The notes under the pieces are model-generated. The model saw nothing but the letters and a program-made list of their open reading frames with translations, was not told the DNA's origin and made no database searches. From contig NC_035440.2 of NCBI RefSeq assembly GCF_002127325.2, positions 78,741,375-78,805,374 of the forward strand: a stretch of 64,000 nt of DNA. The letters are read 5' to 3'. The position numbers and the translations under genes are program-made. Source of the stretch: Helianthus annuus (lineage: Eukaryota > Streptophyta > Magnoliopsida > Asterales > Asteraceae). Shown in pieces: positions 1-12,520 of this stretch (positions are counted from its first letter, which is position 1; each line of letters begins with the position of its first letter).

Positions 1-274
1 CAAACTATGATTCAAACAAAAGAAATAAAGATGAAGTAGAAAGATTAATTCAAATGTTCAACTTGCATACAAAATGATTTGTCTAATACAAGTTACCAAA
101 ATCAAAGAACCATTAAACCCTAATACATCATTTACTATTTATAGTGAAGTTTAGGGAGCACTCCCCCTAAACCCTAGGCCCATTAGCCTCCTAAGCCCAT
201 TCTAATACAAACCTTCTAGAACCATAGCCCAACATTAATTGCCTAACTAATGCATAAACCTTAAGGGCCTAACA
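1..274 (-). mobile_element. Putative Copia LTR fragment cut by window edge
   Basis: Read on the minus strand, this segment begins TGTTAGGCCC immediately after a purine tract (AGGGGGAGAT, plus-strand 275-284), the arrangement expected of a polypurine tract followed by a 3' LTR. The other end lies outside the window, so no terminal CA or target duplication can be checked. The sequence does not resemble the 5' LTR at 35024-35428, which should be its partner if both belong to the same element. It may therefore be an unrelated LTR or the product of recombination. The call rests on the PPT/TG junction alone. Confidence 0.4.
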
Positions 275-1886
275 ATCTCCCCCTATGTAACTCCTCGAAA
301 ATTTGTGTCAAATTATTTGATGACACGTGTCCGGTTAACTCTCAATTATGCCATGTTGTTTGGCGTTCAGGACTAAATATGTTAAAATTATAGATGGGCT
401 AATTGTATCAACATGTCAAATTATTGACCTCTGAGTCACGCTTACGGACCATAAGCCATGGTGTGCTTACGGACCGTAAGCTAGGAATATTGTTCTAACT
501 GGTAAGGGCTTACGGACCGTAAGCTATTATTGGTTACGGACCGTAAGCTATTATTGTTTACGGACCGTAAGCTATTTAAAATAGTGGGCGAGCAATGGGC
601 TTAAGGATGGTAAGTCTAAGGTCCTTACGGTCCGTAAGGCTCGTATCTGAGCAGATTTTGTTTGGAGGCCAAGGCTTTCTGCCCATGTGCCACCTATCTC
701 GCGAACCTGAACCAATGTACAGCTCTTGGCACCTCAAAATACAACTGGGATGATCCTAGAATATCCCCTACACTTGGCATGATCATATGCTTCAAGTTCC
801 ACTTCAGAATATACTCCCTTATCAAGATTCCCCGAATTCAGTCTTACAGGTGAATATACTATATTGATATCTGTACTCTGGGTTAATACGAGACCTTGAG
901 AGCTCAGGTATGAACTACTGTTCATTCAAAGAGATAAAGGCTCGCCTTTAGGTGTGTCCCACTTAGGGATCTTCTTTACAAATGCATTTGATTTATATCT
1001 TTCGATATTTTCTCAAAGTTTATGCAGGGGAAAGTTTTTTAAAGCACATAAAGTATTATATGCGGTCTAGGCCATTGTCGATGCAAAATCAAAAGACCTG
1101 GTATAATACCCCAGATATCAAACAATATAAAGACCTAGTATCTCAGAATCAGGTAACCTCTCAAACAAGATTTCGAGGGTTACCCATATATCCGAGAGAT
1201 GTTCCCCACGAGATAAGAAAGTCATTTATATTTAGGTTTATATCTCAAAATCAATCTACTGAATGTGTAAAAACCTACTGGCGTATCATCAGTGAGACAG
1301 TTTATCACATTTTGACATTCCATTTCTTTAGTGTACTGAGATTGTCTACTGATGTACTATCGTTTCCTCTTTTTACACAAAAACTCATTTTAAGTTTTCT
1401 ATTGTTTTTGTTTTTTTCAAATTTTCAAATGTTTTTGTATTTTCTGAAAATATTTACTCCCCCTAAAATTCAAAACATTCAAAAAAATTTGATAACCAAT
1501 GTAGATAGCTTCATCTCGCCATCAACTTTCTGCATCACATGCTCTAGTTCGCATAAAGTACCCCCATGATTTACAACACATTGATTTTTAACAATGTTAA
1601 AACTATTTAAGCACTTGTGAATTTAATCATGTTTGTTCAGCCGTGAGGGTTTCGGCGTATTCAATCAAAATTTAAAAACAAACATATTTTTTTGAGAAAA
1701 TAAAAACTTATTTTTGGTTTCTAAATTTTCTATTTTTAGGAAATTTTGGTTTATAGTTTATTTATGACAAAAACAAACAAACTCGCTGTTTTCAGTTACA
1801 GGGACTTGCAGCCTCCTGTTCCAGGCTGCCTCCTCGGTTTGACATTCGTTTGTCTTCAGGAGCACCTGCACATTCAAACAATTCAA
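275..1886 (-). other. 3' non-coding region of host Copia element
   Basis: This stretch lies downstream of the gag stop at 1887 on the minus strand and holds no convincing coding sequence. It contains the palindrome cluster at 440-639 and a block at about 1289-1480 that is clearly similar to 28095-28262, the equivalent position in the gag-only Copia element further right. The block ends in a purine run on the minus strand (AGGGGGAG, plus 1458-1465) like a polypurine tract. No pol domains are visible, so this copy also appears to lack pol between gag and the left end. Confidence 0.55.
440..639. repeat. Cluster of palindromic GCTTACGGACCGTAAGC words
   Basis: Six copies of a 17-base near-perfect palindrome or close variants lie at about 440-456, 465-481, 508-524, 533-548, 556-571 and 623-639, the last as CCTTACGGTCCGTAAGG. 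The spacing is irregular, so this is neither a simple tandem array nor a CRISPR. Comparable iterated words with different sequences occur in the leaders or LTRs of the two other long-gag Copia elements in this window (34555-35310 and 31157-31380). I infer a retroelement regulatory or structural cluster. Confidence 0.85.
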
Positions 1887-3671
1887 TTACTTAAACAAAG
1901 CAACCCAAGTCTGCTTTGACTCAGGTAGCTGAACATATATTTTCCCTGGTAAAACCGGATAGTTTCGTTCATTCTTTTCAAAAACATTCTCTTTAATTTC
2001 CTCATCATCAGAAACCTTTGGTTGCTTGACCACCTAGATTGTCCCTTTGATACATTTCTTCAATAAAATTTTGAATCACTTTGAATGTTTTGTTTTGATA
2101 CAATAACTTCTGGTTTCCAAAACTGGTTTGGTTTTGTCATATCAACTGTTGTTTTCTAACTTTGTGTAGTACGAAATATGTGTGTCGTTGGTTTCCAAGT
2201 TTGTTGTGATTCAGCCTTTGAACTTTTAGGCTTCCAAGTTTGTTTTGATTCAAACTTCGCTGACTTCTGATTCACAACATCAGACTTCTTTTCAACACCA
2301 ACATGTTTAAGATTTGGACACTTGCGACCAACATGTCCAATTGATCACATTTAAAGCATGTTCTCTTTGAAATATCTTTAACATGTTGTTGTTTTTTTTT
2401 AGCATAGAACTCTTCATTAGACTGTCGTCTAAATTGGAGTTCTTTCTCTTCCTCAGAACTTGTTCCGTGAACAAAGTTCGTCTTTTTCTGATAATTTGTC
2501 TTTTCGAAACATTTCTTTTTGTTTTGCTAATTTTTGTAACCCAACCCAGGCTTCATGATCTTCTTTTTTGTAACTAGGTTTGTTATAAAAAGACTTCTTA
2601 CTCTTCCCAACAAATTTTTACATTTCTGACTCTTCAATTTCTACCAATTTGAAAACTTTGTCAATCTTTTCCGGAATCACATTCTGAATCGGAAATTCAA
2701 GGTTCGGGAATAATTTGTTCAATCCAATCATGGTATATGCCAATCTTATTGGATTATCATTCACATCTTTCTCAGAATTTGAATTTTTCAAATAACTTTC
2801 ATGAAAACTTCCCTCATTTCCATCCTGTGACTCGTACTTATCTGTTTTGATAGACTCCTCTATGAGAACGATTTCAACAACCTTACCTACCACCTTTGAA
2901 TCACCAAAATTATCAGATTTGGTGTAAGTCACATCGATGTTTTCAGGTAATTGGACTACCATGTTTATCGCTTTTTCCAACTTTTCGCCATCATAGAATG
3001 TATAGTTATTCTCCAACGATGGTGGAACCTGATGGTATTCTGACCCAATTCCCATTTTGTTCTTTTTAGACTCTTTTCCATCGGGTGTGATGTTGAAAAT
3101 ACGTTCCAGAATGTATAAAGAAGCATGATAACTTTCAAGTTTATTAACCAATTTTTCTTTTTCAGCCAGTTCTTGTTTAAGTTTAGCAACATCATCAATA
3201 TAATTATTTAAAACCAGTTCTTGTTTAAGTTTAGTTGTCTTTTGACATGCTGACAATCTATCATCTAAACTTTTGACCCCGCTCTTCAAAGTTTCATAAG
3301 CTTCTTTTATAGTATAATATGACACTTTCATTCCATCGTACTCTTTTTGCAACTCTTGAATACTTTTATCTTTTTGACCACATTCGTTGCAACCAGCTAG
3401 ACACTTTTGTTTTAAAATTTTGTTTTATTTTTCAAGATTTTCACATTTTTGTGTTAGCTCTTTTTCTTTCAGAAACCTTTAATTTTCAAGCATTTCATTA
3501 CATTTTTCTTTGAAAATATTTTCTATTTTAGTAAACTCGATGCCCTTGATTTCAAAATTTTCATCTTTTTTAGTACAAGCACTGCACGTTTCCATGCATT
3601 TCTTGCACTGTTGTTCAGCTTCATTATCAATTTTAATTGATGAATCAAAACAATTAGTTTGAATTATTACC
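1887..3671 (-). pseudogene. Copia gag, C-terminal half (split by insertion)
   Basis: This is the second half of a long Copia-type gag, read right to left. It shows a Cys-rich segment near 3600 (C-x2-C, C-x2-C), a long Lys/Glu-rich region likely to form coiled coil (about 2980-3350), an acidic region, a CCHC zinc knuckle near 2295-2355 disrupted by a one-base frameshift, and a terminus reading ...WVALFK before the stop at 1887-1889. The last motif closely resembles ...WVKLFK ending the gag at 28705. The frame at the 3671 edge continues the frame at 32531 across the insertion, with GGTAA duplicated. Frameshifts and stops make it a pseudogene. Confidence 0.8.
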
Positions 3672-4488
3672 TGATGTGGGGTAAAATACACAGATTTGTC
3701 CCGTGTAAATTGTATAGTTTTAGTTTAGTTTTTATTTATTATTTTTAGTTTTAGTATTATATTATATTATATTGTGTTTTGCCAAGTCCTGGTGCAAATG
3801 GAGCAAAAACAAGTAATATGGAAATAACCAGCCAGTTGGGCAGAGTAGGGTGCCAGGGACCGAAGTGAAATTTCAGTTATTTTCTGTAAGTGGACCGAGG
3901 TCAATATCTCTGTTTTATAATAGAAAAGGAATAAAATGAAAAGAAAAAAAAGTAGGCCGCCCCACCCTCTTAATCCAGCGAATTGCATGAAACAGTGATG
4001 TTGGGCCTATATTGTTTGATCATATCTTTTAATTCTATTGGGTCATATTTCAACTGGGATGACGAATCAGCCATAGATCCCATAGATATTACTTGGACAA
4101 AAAGGTAATACTTCACCAATATACATCAGTTGATAGGCGGCAGCCAAGTTTAGTTAGGGGATGAATTATCATCAGAGGGACGCACAAGACATTATTTGGC
4201 AGAGCTTTTTTGCATGGTTTGAAGTTCCAGAATTATTGGTTGGGGAGAAGCTAGGAGCGCAAGAGTTGAAGCCTTGACGGGTTTTACCTTTCTAAATTGT
4301 TTCTTTTCTTCGTTCTTAGTTTTGATTCAATGAATTCAGTTTTTAGACTTTATTTATTAGTTTTTAAAACCATGATGCTTGGCTAAACATTTAAGCCACC
4401 TAGACTTAGTTGAATGGATTGAATAAATTATTTACGGTTTTCGTTATTTGCATGAATATTATGGGTTGGTTGTGTTTAGTAAAGAGTT
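3672..4488 (+). mobile_element. Inverted partial LTR (copy A)
   Basis: This 817-bp piece is the reverse complement of 5547-6361 with a few percent divergence. It begins at the left edge of the compound insertion, directly after the TTACC target duplication, with the U3-type terminus TGATGTGGGG. It stops abruptly after AGTAAAGAGTT at 4488. A 37-bp linker then leads to the next LTR in the opposite orientation. Open frames in it are shadows. Confidence 0.85.
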
Positions 4489-4525
4489 AAAATTAGTTAG
4501 TTTAATTAGACCACGTTCAAAAACT

Positions 4526-6361
4526 TGATATGCTAAAAGTGGTTAAATAAAAACTACTAAAATTAACCTAATATAGACACTCTAAGCTTTAAATTTATAA
4601 ACTTATACTCGATCTAAAACTAAACCACACAACCGGCAAATGTACCGAACAATGCAGTATAGCTACAGTAAGTCCGAGTATCGAACCCACGAGACTCTCT
4701 AAATACGCTAATTAGACTCTATCTAGACCTAGACTGACACAGACTCTAACTGTTTAATCGGTTGGGGGGGGGTTACTGAAAATCTAAGGAAATCAATTTA
4801 TACTAATTAATAAACTAAAACTAGACTAAATACGAAAGAAGGCAAAGGCTTTTCTTATATGACGAACGAGACCACCTAGACTAGAATCCTGGATTGATTT
4901 TAAGATATTACCGATTAAGTTAACTGCAAGATTTATGGAACCGGGATCTTATGATACTAAACCTATTAAACACCAACTAAGCCCCTCAACCCTTCTCGAG
5001 GTGAAACTTATGGCGTTACCTAGGCCGTTAATCCTACCGGTTATTAGACGTCTTTCCAGTTGTCTAATTATTGTGTAAGTACCCTAATGTCGACCTACTC
5101 TTTTCCAGTCATAGATCTAGGGTAGTTTGGATTATTAAACTTGACTTGATAGACTAATAAACTGACGGGGCAACTAAATTCACGACCTTTATTATTAAAC
5201 TTGACTTGATAGACTAATAAACTGACGGGGCAACTAAATTCACGACCTTTTCCAAGGACTGTCTAAAGCAATTCGTCGAGTAAGACCTATGAATAGCCCC
5301 TCACTTTCCAGGTATTAGGACTAGCAGAACACTAAAACCTAACAAATTTCTAACACTCACTTCTAGAGGTTATCGGCTGATTCTCCCTAAAGAGTTAAGA
5401 TTTCTTACGTGATATAGACACTCACCAAAATCCTAAACCCTAATATGACCCTATGTTGTGATATAGACCGTCACTAAGGATCATACGAAGCAAATAACAA
5501 TAATAAACCAAGTTAAAGTACGCATGCGCATCAAATCAATAAAACAAACTCTTTACTAAACACAATCAACCCATAATATTCATGCAAATAACGAAAACAG
5601 TAAATACTTTATTCAATCCATTCAACTAAGTCTAAGTGGCTTAAATGTTTAGCCAAGCATCATGGTTTTAAAAACAAATAAATAAAGTCTAAAAACTGAA
5701 TTCATTGAATCAAAACTAAGAACGAAGAAAAGAAACAATTTAGGAAGGTAAAACCCATCAAGGCTTCAACTCTTGCGCTCCTAGCTTCTCCCCAACCAAT
5801 AATTCTGGAACTTCAAACCATGCAAAACAGCTCTGCCAAATAATGTCTTGTGCGTCCCTCTGATGATAATTCATCCCCTAACTAAACTTGGCTGCCGCCT
5901 ATCAACTGATGTATATTGGTGAAGTATTACCTGTTTGTCATAGTAATATCTATTGGATCTATGGCTGATTCGTCATCCCAGTTGAAATATGACCCAATAG
6001 AATTAAAAGATATGATCAAACAATATAGGCCCAACATCACTGTTTCATGCAATTCGCTGGATTAAGAGGCTGGGGCGGCCCATTTTTTTTCATTTCATTT
6101 TATTCCTTTTCTATTATAAAATAGAGATATTCACCTCGGTCCACTCACAGAAAATAACTGAATTTCACTTCGGTCACTGGCACCCTACTCTGCCCAACTG
6201 GCTGGTTATTTTCATATTACTTGTTTTTGCTCCATTTGCACCAGGACTTGGCAAATCACAATATAATATACTATAATACTAAAACTAAAAATAATAAATA
6301 AAAACTAACCTAAAACTATACAATTTAGACGGGACAAATATGTGTATTTTACCCCACATCA
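4526..6361 (-). mobile_element. LTR copy B of the compound element
   Basis: The LTR runs from TGATATGCTAAAAG to ACCCCACATCA, about 1836 bp. It closely matches LTR D (24911-26244 plus 32087-32530). On its right is a purine-rich minus-strand sequence (GTGGGGATATT) acting as PPT; on its left AAAAACT precedes it as it does LTR D, suggesting a decayed primer-site side. Internal sequence on both sides is what an LTR-internal-LTR-internal-LTR array would give. No coding sequence is seen. Confidence 0.8.
5131..5250. repeat. Perfect 60-bp tandem duplication in LTR B
   Basis: Bases 5131-5190 are repeated exactly at 5191-5250. The corresponding stretch in LTR D (around 25519) has a single copy, so the duplication arose in this LTR after the two diverged and is recent. 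Confidence 0.95.
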
Positions 6362-6652
6362 AATATCCCCACACTTAACCTTTTTTCGTCCACGAAAAAA
6401 AATTGCAAAATGGAATCATAGACGATATAATTATTCGGGTCAAAAACTTATTTATACTTGTTAAAATCAAAGCTTGTGTTAGCCGCGATTGCAAATATGC
6501 TTGTCCCTTTAAACCCAAATCCGGTTCTAAGCCCCTTATCATGCGAATTTAGTTTAAGTGCGGTCAATCTACCTAGGGTCTCACGCTAGAATCTACGGTC
6601 CACCTAATCTCACCTCAAGCTTATAGAACAAAAGGAACGATCACTGGACCAA
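6362..6652 (-). mobile_element. Internal region 1 of compound element, left part
   Basis: The sequence is collinear with 23837-24125 (same order, moderate divergence), starting at the PPT-like AATATCCCCACAC. It is interrupted at 6652 by the Gypsy element at 6653-15977 and resumes at 15978 after the ACCAA duplication. No open reading frame of note is present. Confidence 0.8.
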
Positions 6653-7738
6653 TGTGACACCTGTGTCACTGTGACCGTCAAACAAATGCCAAACCAATGA
6701 AATTTTGTATTTCATACTTGGGAATTGTGAAAATATGTGTATCATTTGCACATATCAATTCTTGTTCGATTTCGGGCTTTAAGTCGCTTTCTGGAAGGTT
6801 ATACACGATCTGATGCGTAAATATAACCAGTTTAATGCAACAAACACTCCGGAATAGTGACATAGGCTTAACATACCTTAAATAACCTTTACATAACTTA
6901 GAAATAAGTTTTGGATGGTTTGGTATGCCGAAATCAAGTTTATTCGATCGCAGGGACTAATTGTGTCAAACTGCGAAACTATACCGATTCGTATGGTGTC
7001 GAACAGTCCGGAACTTGATCATAAGTTAAACATACCATATATAACCTAAATATGGCTTAGAAATAAGCTTTGATAGGTTCGGTGTGTGAAAACATGCTTA
7101 TATGATCTTACAGGGACTAAAAGTGTCATAAACGGCGTAAGTTTGCATTTTCGCGCATATCTTACGTTCTGGACACATCTGGACATCCAAAATTTTTGTA
7201 CACACTAAAATATTTTTATTTTAGTGATCGCCATGCAAAAAATTCCATTCGTCGCTTAATTTGGATCGTTTTCGCGTCCGTTCGAGTTTCGTCGTAAATA
7301 ACCGAACAACGTGACCGTACGACCAAACGAACCGACATCCGAGATATTTTTGAGCATGTTTTGAGTCCCCTATGCTTTAACTTCATTTTAGAGCCTTGAA
7401 ATGAGGTTAACGGGGTTTAAACGCATCGAAAAAGGCTTTAAACACGTGCAGGGACCATTTCTGTCAATTTTGAAACTTTGCTGAACCTGATACATGCTAG
7501 CGTAGCGCGAGCCCTAAGGCCTATGCCCTAGCACTACGCGAGCGCCTCATCTGGGCAGAAAGTGTGTTTTCAGCATCTGTTTGCAAATTCAGGGGCTGTT
7601 TTGGTAAATTCTTGGTGTGTTGAGCAAGTTTAAGTGCTCTCCAAGGCTTTGCACCTGCTCCTAACACTTGTATGGATGAGATTTATTCCTTAATGGCTAA
7701 ACAAACCACTTGTGATGATCCTAGAGCATCACCACAAG

Positions 7739-7746
7739 TATAAATA
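7739..7746 (+). promoter_or_regulatory. TATA box of LARD LTR promoter
   Basis: TATAAATA is followed about 25-35 bases later by a CT-rich stretch typical of plant transcription starts. The same sequence is at 13710-13717 in the 3' LTR. Assignment as the retroelement Pol II promoter is inferred from position and context. Confidence 0.55.
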
Positions 7747-9069
7747 GCCCATCCATTTCATTCATTCCTTGCTCATTCTTCTCATTCTTCTCTTCACATC
7801 TGCTTTGGAGCTCTCTCTCAAGCATTTGGGACTTTGTCTTCTTGTAGAAAAGATAGCAAGGACCTTAAGTGAGCTTCTTTCATTCTTTTTCTTGCTTTTT
7901 CCTTATGTAGTGCAGAAAGTCAAACAGTTTGGCCAACAGCTTGACTTTCGGTTTTGACCATCAATTGGTCAAGTCAAAGTTCAATTGAACTTTGACACGT
8001 GATTGTAATCACGATAGTTATAATCCTTCGCGATTATAACCGCTGATTACCACGTTATCTAGTTGTAGTGTCGAGTCAAAGTTTCGGTCAAAATGCGTTT
8101 TAGCACGCATTTTGCCTCGGAACTACTTTAGGGTATCAAAACACTTTGTTTTGATACCAAATCAGTAGGTTAGACATGTTTTGACATGTCTAACTCGACA
8201 CTATTAGTTTGTGCTTGTTTAGGGTCGTAAGATAAGCGGACTAAACAACCGCTTATACTTCCGAACCCGACCCGTTTGGTCGATCGTTAGGATCCGACCA
8301 AGCTTAGTTAGTGATCATAGTTGCATAGGGAATAACCACTGAGGTTATACCTTATGATCACATAGGATTGGTTAGTCATTTGCTTGTTAGCTTGTATGCC
8401 CATAGGAAATGACCAAAATACCCTTTTGAAGCTAAAATCCGTATTTTGCCTATGTGAACATATTTTTGACAAGTAATCTGATTTAGTAACATGTTTAGGG
8501 ATAATTGGGCATGTAAGACTTGGCATAGCACATAGTTAACCATCCGAACATAGTTTTACGCTAACGACGCCTTATAGTAGCTTATGTTACCATAACGTGT
8601 CGAAACGGGTCAAAAGCACTTAGGTAGGCCTTTCAATCAGAATGTAGGGTCTATTAAATCATACCATATGAGTTCAATTACTCATTTGATTTATAGAACC
8701 TCATTCTATCCTATCTCCCGATTTAGGTCCGGTTATTTACATAGTTACCTATATAGGGTGCCGTTTGATTCCCTAATCACTCTAGCTTTGCTTGGTTGTT
8801 GTTCAAGACTTCTAAGCACTCTCAGGTGAGTACATAGTCCCCTCTTTTACTGTTTTCAAACTGTTTTGGGGTGGAACACATGTGCCTACTTGATACTTTC
8901 ATGTTTCTCATGTTTTTATATCATATACTTACTATGTTCAATAGTACACTATTAGTACACGATTTCATTATGTTTTGCTATGTATGTTCACGTAACATGC
9001 TAGCACATTGATTTCCATATACTACATTTTGTCGCATATGCTCATCCAGCATATGGACACATTGTTTTA

Positions 9070-9300
9070 CATTTTGAACCGTTGTAACCATATGATCATT
9101 TGAACCGTTGTAACCATTTGATCATATGAACCGTTGGTAACCATTTGACTATGTAAACCGTTAGTAACCGTTGATTATGTGAACCGTTTGTAACCGTTGA
9201 TTAGATGATCCGTTGGATTATGTGAACCGTTTGTAACCATTTGACTATGTGAACCGTTTGTAACCGTTGATTGACACGAACTATTTGAATCTGTTTGAAC
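9070..9300 (+). repeat. Degenerate GAACCGTT/GTAACC array in LTR
   Basis: About ten tandem units of 20-25 bp contain GAACCGTT, GTAACC and TTGAT/CTATG spacers. The array is repeated at about 15041-15271 in the other LTR. It lies downstream of the inferred promoter, in the transcribed leader. Confidence 0.8.
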
Positions 9301-10013
9301 CGTTGGGTTAGGGAAGTGATTAGGTAACGGGGCGGGTATAATGTGTTAAAAGCATGGTGGATACGCCGCTGGTACTTCCTATATATAAGTGCTTTTAATA
9401 CATTATATATCGTTGCGTTATCTAGATCACTTGGGCAATGGTAAACAAAACAAAGTTGTAATACAAGGTTTTCCAACAATATATTATACTATTCGAGTTT
9501 TATTCCATAAACGATTTACAAATCTGGATTTAATTAAACAAATGTTTTGGGGTTAAGAATCATGGCTACGAGATTTTTTTTATAAAATATAACCAATTTG
9601 ATTTGAGTTGGTTATTTGTGTCGCAATACTATACTTTTCAAAACAAGGTTTTTAAATAAGTATTGCAATATGTAAAACGAGCCATGAATCTGAAACTCAT
9701 ACAAAACCTATGTACTCGCCGGCATTTTTATGCTGACGTACCTATTTTCACATGTGTTTCAGGTACATTAGTTGATGGCATTTGATGATGATATTGGTGT
9801 ATTCTCACATAGGAATGGACAAGGCCTTAGCGACTTTAAAACTTGGAGGATAATAGTTGTATTTATCTAATTTGTATCAAAACATTTAGTTCAATAATTC
9901 AATAAAACGAAACTATTTATTCCATGGTTGTGAAACAATGATTCTGTTACAACACTCCCCGACGTTTCCGCCACGTTTTGTTGTTTTACGTGGTCGGGGT
10001 GTGACAGAAAAGT

Positions 10014-10027
10014 TGGTATCAGAGCCA
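10014..10027 (+). other. Primer-binding site, initiator tRNA-Met type
   Basis: TGGTATCAGAGCCA begins seven bases after the 5' LTR and matches the plant initiator tRNA-Met 3' end complement used by many plant LTR elements. Confidence 0.9.
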
Positions 10028-10604
10028 ATGGTTATAGGGAATTAGGTTATTAGTAATGCTTTGACCTAGACTATAACCTTCCTAGGACCCTAACGCGAGT
10101 TTACTTGCGTTTAGTCATAAAACAATACCGTCACTTATCCTTAAGTGACAACCACAATAAGAACATAAATTGATCTGCCTTGAAAACTAATCATCTGTTC
10201 TAGGATGATTTATTATAAGGTTTTGAACCCTTCCAGTTTGACTCATATTTGGCTTAGTGCCTCTTGAGTTTTCAAACTCGTCAAAGTTTGGGTCTAAATA
10301 ATGTGAACACGTGCAAACTGGAAGAGTGGATGCCTGTACCCTGGGTCTTCTGTCTAAGGCTAGAGTGTTCGTACAAATCCGCAGTATCGGACCAGTCACT
10401 CTTACCTGGGAACTCTTGGGGTGAGTGTCCACTTATAGGCGATCATGTCTTCGCGATACATTATATTGACCCGCTTACTTTGATTAGTCACTGTCTCATT
10501 TGTTTGCCTTTGGTAACAAACAAATGGTCACAATCTTCATGTGTTGTCATTCTCTTTTGGCTATCTTTTGCTTGTTTCCTCCTATGCCTTCCATTGTCTT
10601 CAAG

Positions 10605-11055
10605 ATGCCTCTTCATCGCAACAACACCCAAATGTCCGAACCAGGTGCTGCAACTACCCAGTAAGTAGGCGTCGTACTCCAGAGGACCGTTGTTTTAGCT
10701 ATCACCATGACTCGCCTCAGGGATGAAGCCGTATAAGGGAACTGCTCCTTGGTGCAATCAATGCCACCGTCATCACCCAAATCAAATACCCTGTTTCAAA
10801 TGTACCCACGGTGGACGATGGGGACATTTGGTTAACATCTGCCGCTTTGCGATCCAAAGCAAAGTTGTTACCAATCCTGCTGCTACTCAACCTTCAAATT
10901 CTGCTTCATATGTCGCCTTGGCGTATCTAGTGCCTCAACCTCATGAACTTTCTACCTTGTGTATCGACGTAAGCACGCCTAGTGCAAGGTGTCGGAACAC
11001 CTCTCGTTACACAAATTCCAAAATCCATGTAGGATCTTTCTATCCTCATAATTAG
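10605..11055 (+). pseudogene. Gypsy gag remnant with CCHC knuckle
   Basis: A start-like segment at 10605 (MPLHRNN...) resembles the N-terminus of plant Tekay-type gag. It hits a stop after about 20 codons. In another frame, 10723-11055 encodes 110 residues with C-x2-C pairs and a zinc-knuckle-like C-x2-C...GH-x4-C. The capsid portion between these is missing, and the knuckle spacing is three residues longer than canonical. It is best read as a deleted, non-functional gag. Confidence 0.6.
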
Positions 11056-11799
11056 ATCCTTGTGGATGGGTATCATTCATCGGAGCCCTTAATTGAATTC
11101 TTTGTATGATTCAATACGTACATTACAATTCAATAAGGACAAAGCCGAATTCCTATTAAGATTTTCCTATCTTCATAGATAGATTCTTGAAAATGATTAA
11201 AGTGCCAAATGAAATCCACGGATTGGATTCCTGGTATGCTTTAAGTATCCGCGTTCAAAGATAACAATTTAAAGGCCAAATTAAACAATTATGTGATTAT
11301 ATGCTTATGTTCTCCCTTTTATGTTTTTGTGATCCAATTTTGTTATCCAAATCCTCGTAGAATCTTCCATATCTTCGTATAAGGGATTCATAGTAGGATA
11401 TCCAAAGGTACTATCTTAAATCCTTAATGGACTTCTACGTTGGAGTTGAGTCCCTTGGGTTATGAAGTACTATTCCATAATTAGACCCCTTGAGTGGTCT
11501 AGTTAAACAGATTGATCCAAAATTCTGGTTAGGAATATCATGTGATGATATAGCTGAAAAGACTTCTTGAGTGGTCTAATTAAAGAGATCTTTTGTTGAT
11601 CTAATTAAAAGGACCCTATGGTAGTCTAGCCACACTCATCACAAGTTTGATTTTTCTTCCCCTACACATTATGAAATGAACTGTGCAGGCTGTGCAAGGA
11701 ATTACGTAATTATGGAGGCCTACATAATTATGGAATTTAGTGCACAGAAACCACAGCGAGTTTTGTCATGTGCCTTGAGTGAACCTTGTTCATTTCCAA

Positions 11800-12520
11800 T
11801 TCTGATGAAGCACCCGTTGAAGAAAAATGAACTAGCTACTCATTTTTCACTTCTGAAAGAATATCCGTTGATGGAAATGAATATCCGTTTGTTTAATCCT
11901 TCATTTCCGTTCTGATGAAGAATCCGTTGAAGAAAATGGATCAACCATTCATTTTCGCTTCTGAAGAATATCCGTTGATGGAAATGAATATCCGTTTGTT
12001 TAATCCTTCATTTCCGTTCTGATGAAGAATCCGTTGAAGAAAATGGATCAACCATTCATTTTCGCTTCTGAAGAATATCCGTTGGTGGAAATGAATATCC
12101 GTTTGTTTAATCCTTCATTTCCGTTCTGATGAAGAATCCGTTGAGGAAAATGGATCATCCATTCATTTTCGCTTCTGAAGAATATCCGTTGAAGGAAATG
12201 AATATCCGTTTGAATATCCTTTTCATTTCTGTTCTGATGAAGAATCCGTTGAGGAAAATGGATCATCCATTCATTTTCGCTTCTGAAGAATATCCGTTGA
12301 AGGAAATGAATATCCGTTTGAATATCCTTTTCATTTCTGAATCTGAGGAAGCATCTGTTGAAAATGGATCATCCATTCATTTTCGCTTCTGAAGAATATC
12401 CGTTGAAGGAAATGAATATCCGTCTGATTATCCTTTTCATTTCCGTTTCTGAGGAAACATCTGTTGAAAATGACTCCGTCTGTTCATTTTCGTTTCTGAA
12501 GAATGTCCGTTAAGGAAATG
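11800..12520 (+). repeat. About 108-bp tandem repeat array inside LARD
   Basis: About 6.5 units of roughly 108 bp begin near 11800, 11909, 12017, 12125, 12233, 12340 and 12445. Each has two half-units sharing GAAGAAT..CCGTTGA. Later units diverge and are slightly shorter. Open frames on both strands across the array are products of the repetition. Confidence 0.9.

Larger units (their letters stand above)
6653..10006 (+). repeat. 5' LTR of Gypsy LARD
   Basis: The 3354-bp LTR is almost identical to 12624-15977. A TATA box at 7739 followed by a pyrimidine-rich stretch suggests transcription starts near 7770, leaving about 2.2 kb of R-U5 leader. A run of 20-25-bp repeats built on GAACCGTT..GTAACC lies at about 9070-9300. 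Short open frames inside are not conserved genes; they recur in both LTRs only because the DNA is duplicated. Confidence 0.95.

Noticed and set aside
440..639. Possible CRISPR-like array of 17-bp palindromes
   Set aside because: Spacing is irregular and short, repeats vary, and the context is a plant retroelement.
982..1569. 195-codon plus-strand frame as a gene
   Set aside because: It is antisense to a retroelement 3' region, Phe/Leu-rich by composition; kept only as part of the conserved-block finding.
3767..3988. Minus-strand 73-codon frame with a hydrophobic segment
   Set aside because: Lies in the inverted LTR fragment and is not open in the other LTR copies.
7769..9479. Open frames of 62-92 codons on both strands, repeated at 13740-15450
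   Set aside because: They lie inside the duplicated LTR of the LARD. Conservation between the two copies reflects the LTR duplication, and they have no domain.
12048..12392. Overlapping frames on both strands with repeated peptide (MKNPLRKMDHPFIF type)
   Set aside because: Produced by a 108-bp tandem repeat whose length is a multiple of three; not a gene.
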